Positions 24,412 through 35,099 of a stretch of 64,000 bases of DNA are shown one piece after another. A model generated the notes under the pieces. The model was not told the DNA's origin, searched no databases, and saw only the letters and a program-made list of their open reading frames with translations. Position numbers and translations under genes: made by a program. Origin of the DNA: Apium graveolens (taxonomy: Eukaryota > Streptophyta > Magnoliopsida > Apiales > Apiaceae). The first letter of the stretch is position 1; each line of letters begins with the position of its first letter. The stretch covers positions 310,698,565 to 310,762,564 of the forward strand of contig NC_133648.1 of assembly GCF_009905375.1 (NCBI RefSeq). The letters are read 5' to 3'.

Positions 24412-24827
24412 GTGCCCGTTTAGGAAATCTTAAAATTAGTAACTTATGACTTAAATCGATCAAGTGACTGATAAGTGATAAGTTAATAAATGTTTATAAG
24501 TTATAAAAGTGTTTAGATAATTTAACTTATAAGTTAAATTTTTTTTTTATTTCAATTAACTCAAATAAATAATTTTTAAATATAATTATCTTAATTTATA
24601 TAATTTAAGTTTGATTAACATTTTAAAAATATATTTTAAAACTAAAATTGATAAAAAAATGAAAAATAAAAAATTAGTTGAGAAAAAGTATGTTGTTACT
24701 AACATTCAACTTATCAGCTTATAAGTTGTAAATTCAACTTATATGTTGGGTCGACAAACACTCATCAATAAGCTATTGGGAGCTTATAAACCAATAAGTT
24801 GGCTTATAAGAATTGCCAAACAAGCCC
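24412..24827. mobile_element. PIF/Harbinger-like (Tourist) MITE
   Basis: 416 bp with TAA on both sides (24409-24411 and 24828-24830). The left end GTGCCCGTTTAGGAAATCTTA and the complement of the right end GGGCTTGTTTGGCAATTCTTA are inverted partners, with an inner AACTTATAAG palindrome theme. The matching place in block B (~52105) reads ctactacgtattg with no insertion. Confidence 0.82.
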
Positions 24828-25684
24828 TAAGTATTGTTAGTTGGTGTTTGATATGGACAAGTTATGGATGGATTGTTGATATGTAAGAAATGATTTACGT
24901 AATTGGACTAGTTATGGCAGATGAAGTATGTAAGGTATTGTTGAAATGATCGTTAACGCGCTAATTATGCTTTTGAGATATATGCGACCATATTATCGAT
25001 GCTTTGCAATGTTATAACTTTTGTCTTATATTAGGGCTAGTTTTGAAGCTTGTTATCTTTAAATTTTTTTGTATTTTTGTATTTTTAGAAAGTTTTGGTT
25101 TATGATTGGTGAATTTCAGTTGTGGTATGGATCATTTGTTAATTTGGCTAGTAGAATATTTAAATATTATACATCACTGAAAATGTGAAAACCGATGTCT
25201 ATCATAAGAAAAAACAACAATTTCAATGTGCTATTTTGTGCCAAAAACCGATGTAAGTAATAATCAATAACATTGGGTAGAAGAATTACAAATTGATGTT
25301 AAAGCTAATAGACTACTGCTCTGAACCGATGTCTTTGTTAATTAAAAATAGCCAATCTTTTTTACATCAGTCATGCGCCGATGTCTATTATAGTCATTAA
25401 CATCGCTCACATTAGATGACTGTTGTAAAAGACCAACATATTCATCACATTTTTTAGGAAACGGATGTCTATATAGCTCTTTCACATCAGCTCTCTATGG
25501 GCATGATGTGAATTGTTATTATAAATATCAATTTTTTGAAATAAACCATGTAACATGTTATAATCACACTATGTATGATATGTTTAAATTGCTTATAATC
25601 TCTTAATTATGCACAATTAAAAAGCTACTAACACCGTATTTAAGGTGAAATACATGGATTTTTAATAAATAAATGATGTGCGTA
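24828..25684. repeat. CACTA subterminal repeat zone (block A)
   Basis: From ~25185 to ~25500, ACCGATGT-type motifs and their complement ACATCGG recur every ~50-70 bp in both orientations (25190, 25248, 25328, 25378 and others). This is the same motif family as at the CACTA end at 27638. A CACTA tip is not visible at the right side, so this end was probably lost. Block B has the same zone at 52470-52800. 24828-25180 is plain AT-rich flank. Confidence 0.65.
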
Positions 25685-26725
25685 AGTTCCACACACCTAC
25701 TGTTTCGTTCCATAATGTCAGGAATAATATGGTGTTGTGACGAACAATATACATTGATGGTGTTATAGATTTAGTTCTCTTCACCTCTATCAGCTCAGGC
25801 GTGAGAACCTGTACATAAAAATTTCCAACTACTAGAAGTTACAAAGGCAAAGAAAGAGGAGAACATGCATATTATTATAAAGGAAATAAGTATATACATT
25901 AAGAATTTCGCAAATTTTCCTTCTCCTGCTTGACCAACACCTTTTCTCAGAATACTGCAATAAAATTCACTCTTTTCTGAAGTGGGGGATAATTGAAGGA
26001 TTTAAGAACATATTCATCCTCTATTGAATGAAACTTAAGAGGGGCATGTCTTCTGGCTTTGGTATTAATTAACATCATTAATCCTCAGCTTTATGTCAAG
26101 AATATGTGTCAAAGTGTTACTGATGGCACTTACCGCACCAAATTATTCAAAAAAGTGTACTTTATTATTACATATACATAACATTTATATTATAAGAAAT
26201 ATCTATTGAAAATAGGTGTTAGACAACTAAAAGGTGTGTTATAAAGTTTATCCAAGGTGTTGTTAAACAAGTTGTTTGATAGGATGACAATACGTAGCGC
26301 AATACATATAAACCAAGTTAATATCTTCAGCTTGGACGGTATATTAATTTCATTGAGTTTCTTACTATATTTATATATAAATGGATGGTGTCTATGACTT
26401 ATGTATTCCAAGATCAAGGACTTGAAGTTATGGGTTCAAGGTCATGTTTAAAGGGATTAAGAGAATGTTCGAGAGTGTCCTGCCAGATATCCTACAAATA
26501 TTACAAAATATAATGTCTTGGTGATTTAAGGCAAGATTTTTGCACATCAAATCCAACAACATGCCTTTTTTTTGCTTATTATCAAAACAACAATATATTT
26601 AAATAATAATTGGGGAGAAATGAAAATGGTGAGGAGTAAGTAATGTTCAAAAAAAGAGGGAAACAAATATTTTATTGATAGAAATAGTAGAGGGCATGCA
26701 AAGTGATGCTTTATAAATAAGGCAC
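25685..26725. repeat. Repeat D, copy 2, with WD40-like exons
   Basis: Collinear with 21365-22875 minus the MITE. On the minus strand it keeps two decayed exons of the WD40-like fragment (26090 to ~25690), including KARRHAPLKFHSIED and a stop-bearing version of the FREK segment. Confidence 0.8.
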
Positions 26726-27370
26726 ATCATAAATGTCCTAGTAATAAGACACACTAGGACATTATTGGAGAATGCCTCAAAATTTAGTTTAGAACAACAA
26801 TTTAGACCACTCTTGGACTTCCTCTAAGATCAGAGTCAATGTCTTAGACACAAGCTATCTAAAATGAGTCAATTAGTCTCTACATATACTTATATAAATA
26901 TATAAATAATACTTGTATATAAATATATATACATATATAATTAATACTTATCTAAATATACTTATCTAAAAATTTGGTTCTAAAATATATGTTTATATGA
27001 TATGATACATACATACTCGAAGATAGACACATACAGAATATATAATGTGAGTGAAAAAAAGGTAGACAACCTCTCTTTCTAGTTTCTTTCCCACATATAC
27101 AAACATGGACATGACAGGTAGATATTTTACACATTATGTATAATAGACTGACAAGTAGATATTATACGTAACACATTGTTAGCATTGTAGATGCTTTTAT
27201 ACCTGGTGTTTTGGGTTAAAAAATTGAGTGAAGCCCATTTACGTTCCAACATATATATATATATATATATAATATTATTTTTAAAATTCTTTTTAAGAAT
27301 AATAATAGGAAATTTTGATCTAAAAATGATAATAGTGATGATGATGATGATGATAATAATAATAATAATA

Positions 27371-27435
<65 letters not shown>

Positions 27436-27637
27436 ATATTAGTGTGTATGCATAAATTTCAATAAAAATACATTTGAAATTTGTTAATCAGAAATATACA
27501 AAATGTGTTGTAGAATACTCTATTAATAACTTTTACAGTATATTAAAATTTAGTGCATTTCTATGTCTATTAAATATTTAAATTAGTTAATTTAAATATC
27601 AATATGTGAGACTAATTATAATTCAGATCTAAACGAT
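26726..27637. other. AT-rich spacer with microsatellite
   Basis: No gene seen. It is shared with block B (54010-55182). It contains (TA)n at 27250-27270 and an AAT/GAT microsatellite at 27341-27433. The long open frame across this microsatellite encodes only isoleucine runs and is not a gene. Confidence 0.7.
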
Positions 27638-27930
27638 CACTACTAGAAAAACGTCAATAGACATCGGCTCAAAATCGATGTTTATGAATGAAAAAATATG
27701 ATGTCTTTGTGGGTGATGTTAAAGACCCCCCATTTAATATCGGTTTTAAACTCATGTTAAATATGACATTAAACATCACTTCTTTGTTTAAAACCTATTT
27801 CTGTAACTTGATATTAAATTTCTCATACATATAATCTTCATGTATTATCATAATATGATATTTTTATCAATTTAAATATATGTGACCTAAGAAAAAAATT
27901 TCCATTTAACAATTAAACTCATGTTACTAA

Positions 27931-28346
27931 TGTTGGGATTTTAATCTAAACTAATGGGCTATGTTTAGGTTGATGGACTTTGTTTAGTTGATGGGATTGG
28001 GTTTGTATTTATGTTTAACATTAAGAAAAATTTAAACGTGTAATACTTTATATATATAGGTGTGATCTGGTCAAGTAGCTAGTTGAGTATATGTAGGAGG
28101 TAGTTTGAATTAGTAGGAATAGTGGAGATAAATTAGCTATGTTAATTTGCTATTTTCTAGCCACCATCTTGGGTGGGCTTTAGCCTTATATAAGTGCATG
28201 TAAACATTCACTTTTATAATTTTACTAAGAGAACACAATGTAGACATTAAGTACACATTAAGTACATTCGAGTTTGTAAATATAAGTGTTGTTTTTTTCT
28301 GCATTGCATTGTTGTTCTAATTATTATCTTTAGTGAATTTCAACAT
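27931..28346 (+). repeat. TRIM LTR 1
   Basis: 416 bp. It differs from LTR 2 and LTR 3 at several sites where those two agree (for example TGTTGGGATT versus TGTTGTGATT, and aacattaag versus aacgttaag). Confidence 0.92.
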
Positions 28347-28751
28347 GGTATTAGAGCTTTCGATTCAAGAGGACATGAGAAGGTGTTGTGACAGAGAATG
28401 AAGAAAGTAGCAGTATGATGCAGCGACGAAAATGGCGAGACAAGGGAAAAGAAGATGAGTTTTTATTTGCTGTACAGCATTAGAGTGATGCTTCTTTCTT
28501 GGATAATGAAGATTTATAAGGCCATTCAAGGAGGATATGTTGGTGGAGTAAAAGGTTGTGTCAAAAGGAGTACAGGGTGATGTGTGTGTACATGATTTGT
28601 ATACGGATATGTTGGACATGTGGTTGATGGAGGACAAAGGGTTCTAGCATGACTGCTGTGATTTGTGGAGTGAACGTGTAGCAAGTGTGCGTATCTGTAG
28701 ATGATGGATCGATGTATATCTTCAAAGGTTAAAGAGGGTGTAAAGACTGAA

Positions 28752-28985
28752 AGCCATACGGGCTTGTGAAGAAAAGCCCTATGGGCTTAGCCAAATAGGC
28801 CGATAAAGAAGCTTGCCATATGGGCACCGAAGATCTTGCCAGACGGGCACTGAAAGTCATGCCAGATGGGAAAAAAATAAAATTGTCAGAGGGGAAAACA
28901 AAAGAGCCATACGGGCTATCTTGAAAGAGCCATACGGGCTAATTTGAGAGCCATACGGGCTGATAAACAAGATGCCAAATGGGCA
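28752..28985 (+). repeat. Array of short hairpins in TRIM internal region 1
   Basis: Eleven 13-base units of the form WGCC-N5-GGCW start at 28752, 28775, 28789, 28814, 28837, 28860, 28884, 28905, 28928, 28949 and 28973, mostly 21-25 bp apart. Eight have a perfect 4-bp stem. Units of the AGCC...GGCT type and units of the TGCC...GGCA type both occur, so the outer base pair changes on both sides together. Loops are mostly ATACG, ATATG, AGACG or AAATG. The array ends just before the polypurine tract. Confidence 0.85.
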
Positions 28986-29015
28986 ATGAAGAGAAGTTTA
29001 GATAAAGGGGGAGAT

Positions 29016-29431
29016 TGTTGTGATTTTAATCTAAACTAATGGGCTTTGTTTAGGTTGATGGACTTTGTTTAGCTGATGGGATTGGGTTTGTATTTATGTT
29101 TAACGTTAAGAATAATTTAAACGTGTAATACTTTATATGTATAGGTGTGATCTGGTCAAGTAGCTAGTTGAGTATTTGTAGGAGGTAGTTTGAATTAGTA
29201 GGAATAGTGGAGATAAATTAGCTAGGTTAGTTTGCTATTTTCTAGCCACCATCTTGGGTGGGATTTAGCCTTATATAAGTGCATGTAAACATTCACTTTT
29301 ATAATTTTACCAGAGAGAACACAATGTAGACATTAAGTACACATTAAGTACATTCCAGTTTGTAAATATAAGTGTTGTTTTTTTCTGTATTGCATTGTTG
29401 TTCTAATTATTATCTTTAGTGAATTTCAACA
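29016..29431 (+). repeat. TRIM LTR 2 (middle)
   Basis: 416 bp, preceded by AAAGGGGGAGAT and followed by the second copy of the primer binding site. Confidence 0.92.
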
Positions 29432-29836
29432 TGGTATTAGAGCTTTCGATTCAAGAGGACATGAGAAGGTGCTGTGACAGAGAATGAAGAAAGTAGCAGT
29501 ATGATGCAGCGACAAAAATGGTGAGATAAGGGAAAAGAAGATGAGTTTTTTTTGCTGTACAGCATTAGAGTGATGCTTCTTTGTTGGATAACGAAGATTT
29601 ATAATGCCATTCGAGGAGGATATGTTGGTCGAGTAAAAGGTTGGGTCAAAAGGAGTACAGGGTGATGTGTGTGTACATGATGTGTATACGGATATGCTGG
29701 ACAGGTGGTTGATGGAGGACAAAGGGTTCTAGCATGACTGCTGTGATTTGTGGAGTGAACGTGTAGCAAGTGTGCGTATCTGTAGATGATGGATCGATGT
29801 ATATCTTCAAAGGTTAAAGAGGGTGTAAAGACTGAA

Positions 29837-30070
29837 AGCCATACGGGCTTGTGAAGAAAAGCCCTATGGGCTTAGCCAAATAGGCCGATAAAGAAGCTTG
29901 CCATATGGGCACCGAAGATCTTGCCAGACGGGCACTGAAAGTCATGCCAGATGGGAAAAAAATAAAATTGTCAGAGGGGAAAACAAAAGAGCCATACGGG
30001 CTATCTTGAAAGAGCCATACGGGCTAATTTGAGAGCCATACGGGCTGATAAACAAGATGCCAAATGGGCA
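29837..30070 (+). repeat. Hairpin array in TRIM internal region 2
   Basis: Exact offset copy (+1085) of 28752-28985, with all eleven units kept. Confidence 0.85.
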
Positions 30071-30100
30071 ATGAAGAGAAGTTTAGATAAAGGGGGAGAT

Positions 30101-30518
30101 TGTTGTGATTTTAATCTAAACTAATGGGCTTTGTTTAGGTTGATGGACTTTGTTTAGCTGATGGGATTGGGTTTGTATTTATGTTTAACGTTAAGAATAA
30201 TTTAAACGTGTAATACTTTATATGTATAGGTGTGATCTGGTCAAGTAGCTAGTTGAGTATTTGTAGGAGGTAGTTTGAATTAGTAGGAATAGTGGAGATA
30301 AATTAGCTAGGTTAGTTTGCTATTTTCTAGCCACCATCTTGGGTGGGCTTTAGCCTTATATAAGTGCATGTAAACATTCACTTTTATAATTTTACCAGAG
30401 AGAACACAATGTAGACATTAAGTACACATTAAGTACATTCCAGTTTGTAAATATAAGTGTTGTTTTTTTTTCTGCATTGCATTGTTGTTCTAATTATTAT
30501 CTTTAGTGATTTTCAACA
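30101..30518 (+). repeat. TRIM LTR 3
   Basis: 418 bp, nearly identical to LTR 2. It ends TTTCAACA and is followed by the ACTAA target duplication. Confidence 0.92.
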
Positions 30519-31229
30519 ACTAATACCAGTAACAACAGTTTTCATGTAAAACCGATGTAAATATAACGTTTGAGATCCGTTCTTTATTGGAAACCTATGT
30601 TTATTGTTGACCAACTGATGTCTATAAAGCTTAATAACATTAGTTTTCTATTTTAAGATTTTTTTGTTGTAGTATTTAACATTGGTTTTACTGATGTCAA
30701 TATTCAACTAAAACAGATGTATTAAGCTTTGACAGACATCATTTTTTTATTTTGTAACAGATGTTTATAGTTTTAAATTAACATCAGTTTTATGTAAAAA
30801 AAGATGATAAACGGCTTTTTTTAAAATCAGTTGCTTTGTATAAAATGTTGTCTGATCACTTGTTTAATGCATGTAAAATTTAAAAACACAGATGCCAAAA
30901 AATTGCCAGAAAAAAAAGCAATTGCGAATTAACAACCAAATTCATCTTCCAATATTTTACCAAATTATTATATCCTTTCAAACATCTAAATTAACATTCC
31001 AATCTCAAATATCCAAATTAACATCCCAATCTCCTAACATCTAAATTATCATCCCAACATAGTACTAGCTACATAATTTCAAATCTGAACCACCAAACTT
31101 GAACTACTAGACATCCATAATCTTTTCTAATTATTAGTTACAATCTGAATACATGCAACCAAAATAAAGGTATTTTTCACATTATAATATAGGTACTAGT
31201 CGCCAAGCTAGAGTCGCCAACAGCTACAT

Positions 31230-34200
31230 GATGGATTGGATATAATCAAACATCTCATAGCGAACGACGTCAAGGTCCTCCTCTGTATAAGACCTGTAAC
31301 TCTTGGAGGCCCACTGGAACAAAATAAACCTATGTCATTCCTTAACCAACTGAAAAGTAATATTCACAGAATTGAGAAAGGTAAAAAAATGTACCTTGTC
31401 TAGCAGCTTCATCTTCTGGTCCTCAATTAAATCTTTCATATATCGTATGACCACATATCCATATTTCATGCCACCTGGTTGTTTAGGGCATCCCTATACA
31501 TTCCAAAAAATTGTTAACAATTAATGACATCGAAGATTAACCATAATTCCATATTTTACAAAAATGAAAAATTAAAAAATTGACTAAGTACGCACAACAA
31601 GGTTTTTACCTTTGGGATTCTTGTTTACCCGTCCTTCCTGAGCATTATAAGATCTCACTTCTCTGTAAATGTTATAATTATAAAATATAGTCTCAAATCC
31701 AAAAATTACCTATTATGTTTTATATATAATTGTAAATTGAAGTAAAAAATTACCGCATTAAAGCCTATTCAAGATCCTGGGAATGAGGATGATGAGGCAA
31801 TGGATTAAGGATGAATATTTCTGATTCCTAAAACACGATCAAAATCCAATGTAAACTGTTTTCATTATAGATAAATTAAAATGAGCATTTAAATTACATA
31901 TCCAATAATTTTACATATATTATAATTAATTTACCAACAACTATATGACTAATCAAGGACATACAATATTTAAAATTGGACGCGTAAAAAGAGACGTACT
32001 TGTAGTTATAAGGCATAAAATTCATCCGAAGAACTTCATCTTTTAGCCTTTGCACAACATATTCATTAAATACATCATTCGGCTTGTATGTGGATGGATG
32101 AAGAAAAGCAAACATCGCTCATAAATCTCTACTCGACGTATCCCGAAACACTGAATACAAATACCTAAAAATAAAAAAATAGAAAAATTACATTTTGTTT
32201 AAATAGATCATTATTATCTAAAATGAGACCAAATTCTAAAAAAGTATATAAAGAACCTTACGCCATGTATATTGATATAACAGACTGCCTAATTATTTTA
32301 AACTCTAGAAATTCAAGTACGTTCTCATGAAGTAAATATATAGTTCTTTCAATTCCAAAGATTATAAAATCACATGGAACCGATATCGAGTTTCCACTTT
32401 TCTTCATCACCATCGATGCAAGTTTTTATAACAGCCTAAAGCAAGGAGGCACATTGTTTTTTGGCTTCACAAAATTAAATGCATTATGCATTCTCTGCAC
32501 CTCACTCACGTTCCGTGCATTTTTCTTTTTCTGTAAATAAATATTTAAGCATATAACCGGTATTATTCACTTTAGTGCAAATTTGTATAACCTCCTAAAA
32601 ATAATGAGACATGGTTTATAATTAAATTTATATCTCGGAACCAGTAGTGGAGGTGTATATGATCATGTCTTTGGGTCATTCTAAATGAGAACCAATGGCT
32701 TGCTGGACGATTTCTATCTCAGCAACACAGGAACAGGCACCAAAGCATCGTCTTGGATGCTTCTGTCCACCCCAACACGAACAAATCCTGATTCTAGAGG
32801 CACTCCATGAACCGATCTACTCATTCCATCTCCATCATAAAAAACAACACTAGACGCTACCCTGTTATCAATGCTCTCCACTGTCATTTCACATTTTCGA
32901 GGACGCTATAGATTATAATTTTAAATCAAAATAGACATTACCGGCTCAAACAATTTAATAACATGCAATATTATCATAGAAATGAATCAATTATACACTG
33001 TAATTGTATACCTTTTGTCTCGGTGGACCAGAAGGAGGAATAATAACAATAAAATCTGCACCTTCTTTATCCTCATCGATCATCAATTCATCTTCCATCA
33101 AATATTTTACAACTTTCCTTCTGTTCTTTTATTTTTGTTCTTTTATTTTTGTTCTTTTTCTTTCATCCCAGGACATCTTGCTTTTTCATACATTGGTAAA
33201 TGTAGATTGCCCCAAACAACCAAAGCTTTCAACTCAGCAATTTGCAACTCAAGCTTATGAAACTGCGCTTTGGTAATGTGATTTCTTGAAAGTTTTGGTA
33301 AATCAAAGTACAATGTTGGAGGTATGAAGTTTCCAACCCCACGAACCCTTCCCGCATGCTCGGGAGTTTCCAATATAGTTGTGAGTACATCATTAGTTCC
33401 GTCCGGCTTGAATTCACCATTTCTTTGCTTTTCGAGTAAGGAATCCTGTTAAAACCATGAGAGTAATTAGGTATGATTTAGAAAATTAAAGAAGAAAAAA
33501 ATTATAATAAGTATTACAATTTGTTGAATTTTTTCTGTCTGTTCTGGGTCAAGAGTCCCATCATTTGCCATACGGGCATTTTTCCACATAATTGCCATAT
33601 ATGGCCTTTCATCAGCCTCCAACCTCCCTGAGCATATCTACAAAAAAATTCAGACACATTCATAAAAATAAAAATATGAATACTATAAAAAAATTGATTC
33701 AACACTTACTTCTTCTTCATCTTCTTCTTCCAACCTGACGTATCTTGTTCTTGATATTCGGTGTGGATATTTTTGTAGTCCCGCTCTTTCACTCTGTTTT
33801 TTATTCTCTTCCTCTATACAAATAAATCTTCTTAATTACTGTAATTTTTACAATTAAATCTACTCTAAAAAAACCCAAAAAAATATTGTCCTAAATTAAA
33901 AAATAAAAAAATTATAAAAAATTAATGCATACCTCCCAATCTTCTGTGACTTTAACTGCAATAAATCGTCTCCACGCTTTCTTGCCGACAAAAGCATATT
34001 GCTTTGGTGGCTTCTGTAGCTTCTTCTTTTGTCCAACATAAGGCATAACATGTTCCGCTGTCAATTTAGCCTTAAAATTTCTCCATTTTACGCCTGTCGA
34101 CTATAGAATCCTCTTCCGACTTTCAGGAATCAGTTCGAAAGTATCATGCAGCACAAATTTAACAAGTTCAGAGAGTACAAATTTTTTTAAATAAAAACCT

Positions 34201-34560
34201 TGAGATTAATGTCAATTACGATTGTAACTGACGTACCTCAAGATCATTCCATATTTTCTTTTTCGGTTCAGGGTCAACCTTTGGCCAAGTCGAAATGTCA
34301 ATTGGCACCATTTTCCTTGCCAGCATACCTATGTAGGACTGCAGTTTGTATCCTTCGCCTCCAACTGGAACTGCAACTCAATTGAAACACCTCGTGTTGC
34401 TCCCGATGTCCTGCTTTTGGTAGATTGTGTACTACTTTCAGTGGGTTTTGGAACTGTCTGTTGGTGAACCATGTTGTCCGCTGGAGCAACCGGGTCAGGA
34501 TCTGGTAGACGTGATGCATCTTCCGGTACTGGGGAGTCATTTATGTGCTTCTCATCCGAT
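31230..34560 (-). pseudogene. CACTA second gene: plant-transposase plus Ulp1-like protease (element A)
   Basis: A multi-exon minus-strand gene, recognised by consecutive motifs typical of CACTA second proteins. These are YIGMLARKMVPIDISTWPKV (~34345-34240), KKLQKPPKQYAFVGKKAWRR (~34045-33950), SGRLEADERPYMAIMWKNAR (~33650-33560), TPEHAGRVRGVGNF (~33370) and a DUF8039-like part (~32900-32700). The Ulp1/C48 part follows: FLHPSTYKPNDVFNEYVVQR (~32105), REVRSYNAQEGRVNKNPKG (~31660), KQPGGMKYGYVVIRYMKD (~31480) and SYTEEDLDVVRYE (~31290). Introns separate these. The catalytic cysteine (ECGYV in block B copy X) is a tyrosine here (MKYGYV). Stops and frame breaks occur, for example near 32120. Plus-strand open frames over 32980-33280 are shadows. 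Confidence 0.82.
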
Positions 34561-35090
34561 GATTCTTTAGACAGTTTTTTTGATTTTTTTTCCTTTCTTT
34601 ACAATATTTCCTGCATTAACCAAATAAAGTAGGAATAAGATATAAGATTACCAATGAATGTACAGAACGTAAATAATCAATATAAATTGAATAATGCTAT
34701 AAACAATGAAAAACAATACAATACTGTAGGCACACAAAAGATTCAATTTTATATTTATTCCCATAAAACTACTTAAAAATCTACAATCAAAAATCACAAA
34801 AACTAATCGATAATCTCAAGTCAACATCTATAATTATATCAGAAGTTTAATCAGATAATCACAAAAATTTATATTTATTACCGTAAAACTACTTAAAAAC
34901 CACTTAGCAAAAAAACTCTAAGTAATTATATCATATATTTCCACAATAAAAAGTTGATAAATATACTCCAAGTTTTTTCGATAACATCCATAATTCTTCA
35001 ATACAGCACTAGAATATGATATCATATATTTTTGGGAAGCCTATTTTTTTAAAAAAAAACTGTAAATGAAGTGATTATGATTTTTAAGCC
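34561..35090. other. Spacer between the two genes of CACTA element A
   Basis: AT-rich, with many short stops in all frames. Nothing recognised beyond the likely 3' flank of TNP2 and the leader of the second gene. Confidence 0.5.
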
Positions 35091-35099
35091 TTGGATCGC

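Larger units (their letters stand above)
27931..30518 (+). mobile_element. Miniature LTR retroelement (TRIM-like) with three LTRs
   Basis: Structure: LTR (27931-28346), internal (28347-29015), LTR (29016-29431), internal (29432-30100), LTR (30101-30518). LTRs begin TGTTGNGATTTTAATC and end TTTCAACA. The primer binding site TGGTATTAGAGC follows LTR 1 and LTR 2. The polypurine tract AAAGGGGGAGAT precedes LTR 2 and LTR 3. The whole unit is flanked by ACTAA on both sides (27926-27930, 30519-30523). The empty site is preserved at ~55470 (GTTACTAATACG). The internal regions are 669 bp each and have no convincing coding frame, so the element is non-autonomous. Confidence 0.93.

Noticed and set aside
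27191..27442. 83-codon open frame on the plus strand
   Set aside because: It is translation of a TA run and an AAT/GAT microsatellite (isoleucine and methionine runs).
28365..29722. Minus-strand open frames of 90 and 98 codons in the TRIM bodies
   Set aside because: They are antisense to the element, have no family resemblance and differ by frameshifts between the two bodies.
28752..30070. Regularly spaced short repeats resembling a CRISPR array
   Set aside because: The units are 13 bases with ~10-base gaps, lie inside a plant LTR element and occur twice because the element body is doubled. No spacers of CRISPR size and no cas genes.
32982..33276. Two overlapping plus-strand frames of ~90 codons
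   Set aside because: They are shadows of the minus-strand CACTA second gene, whose motifs are clear in this interval. The same holds for 57515-58126.
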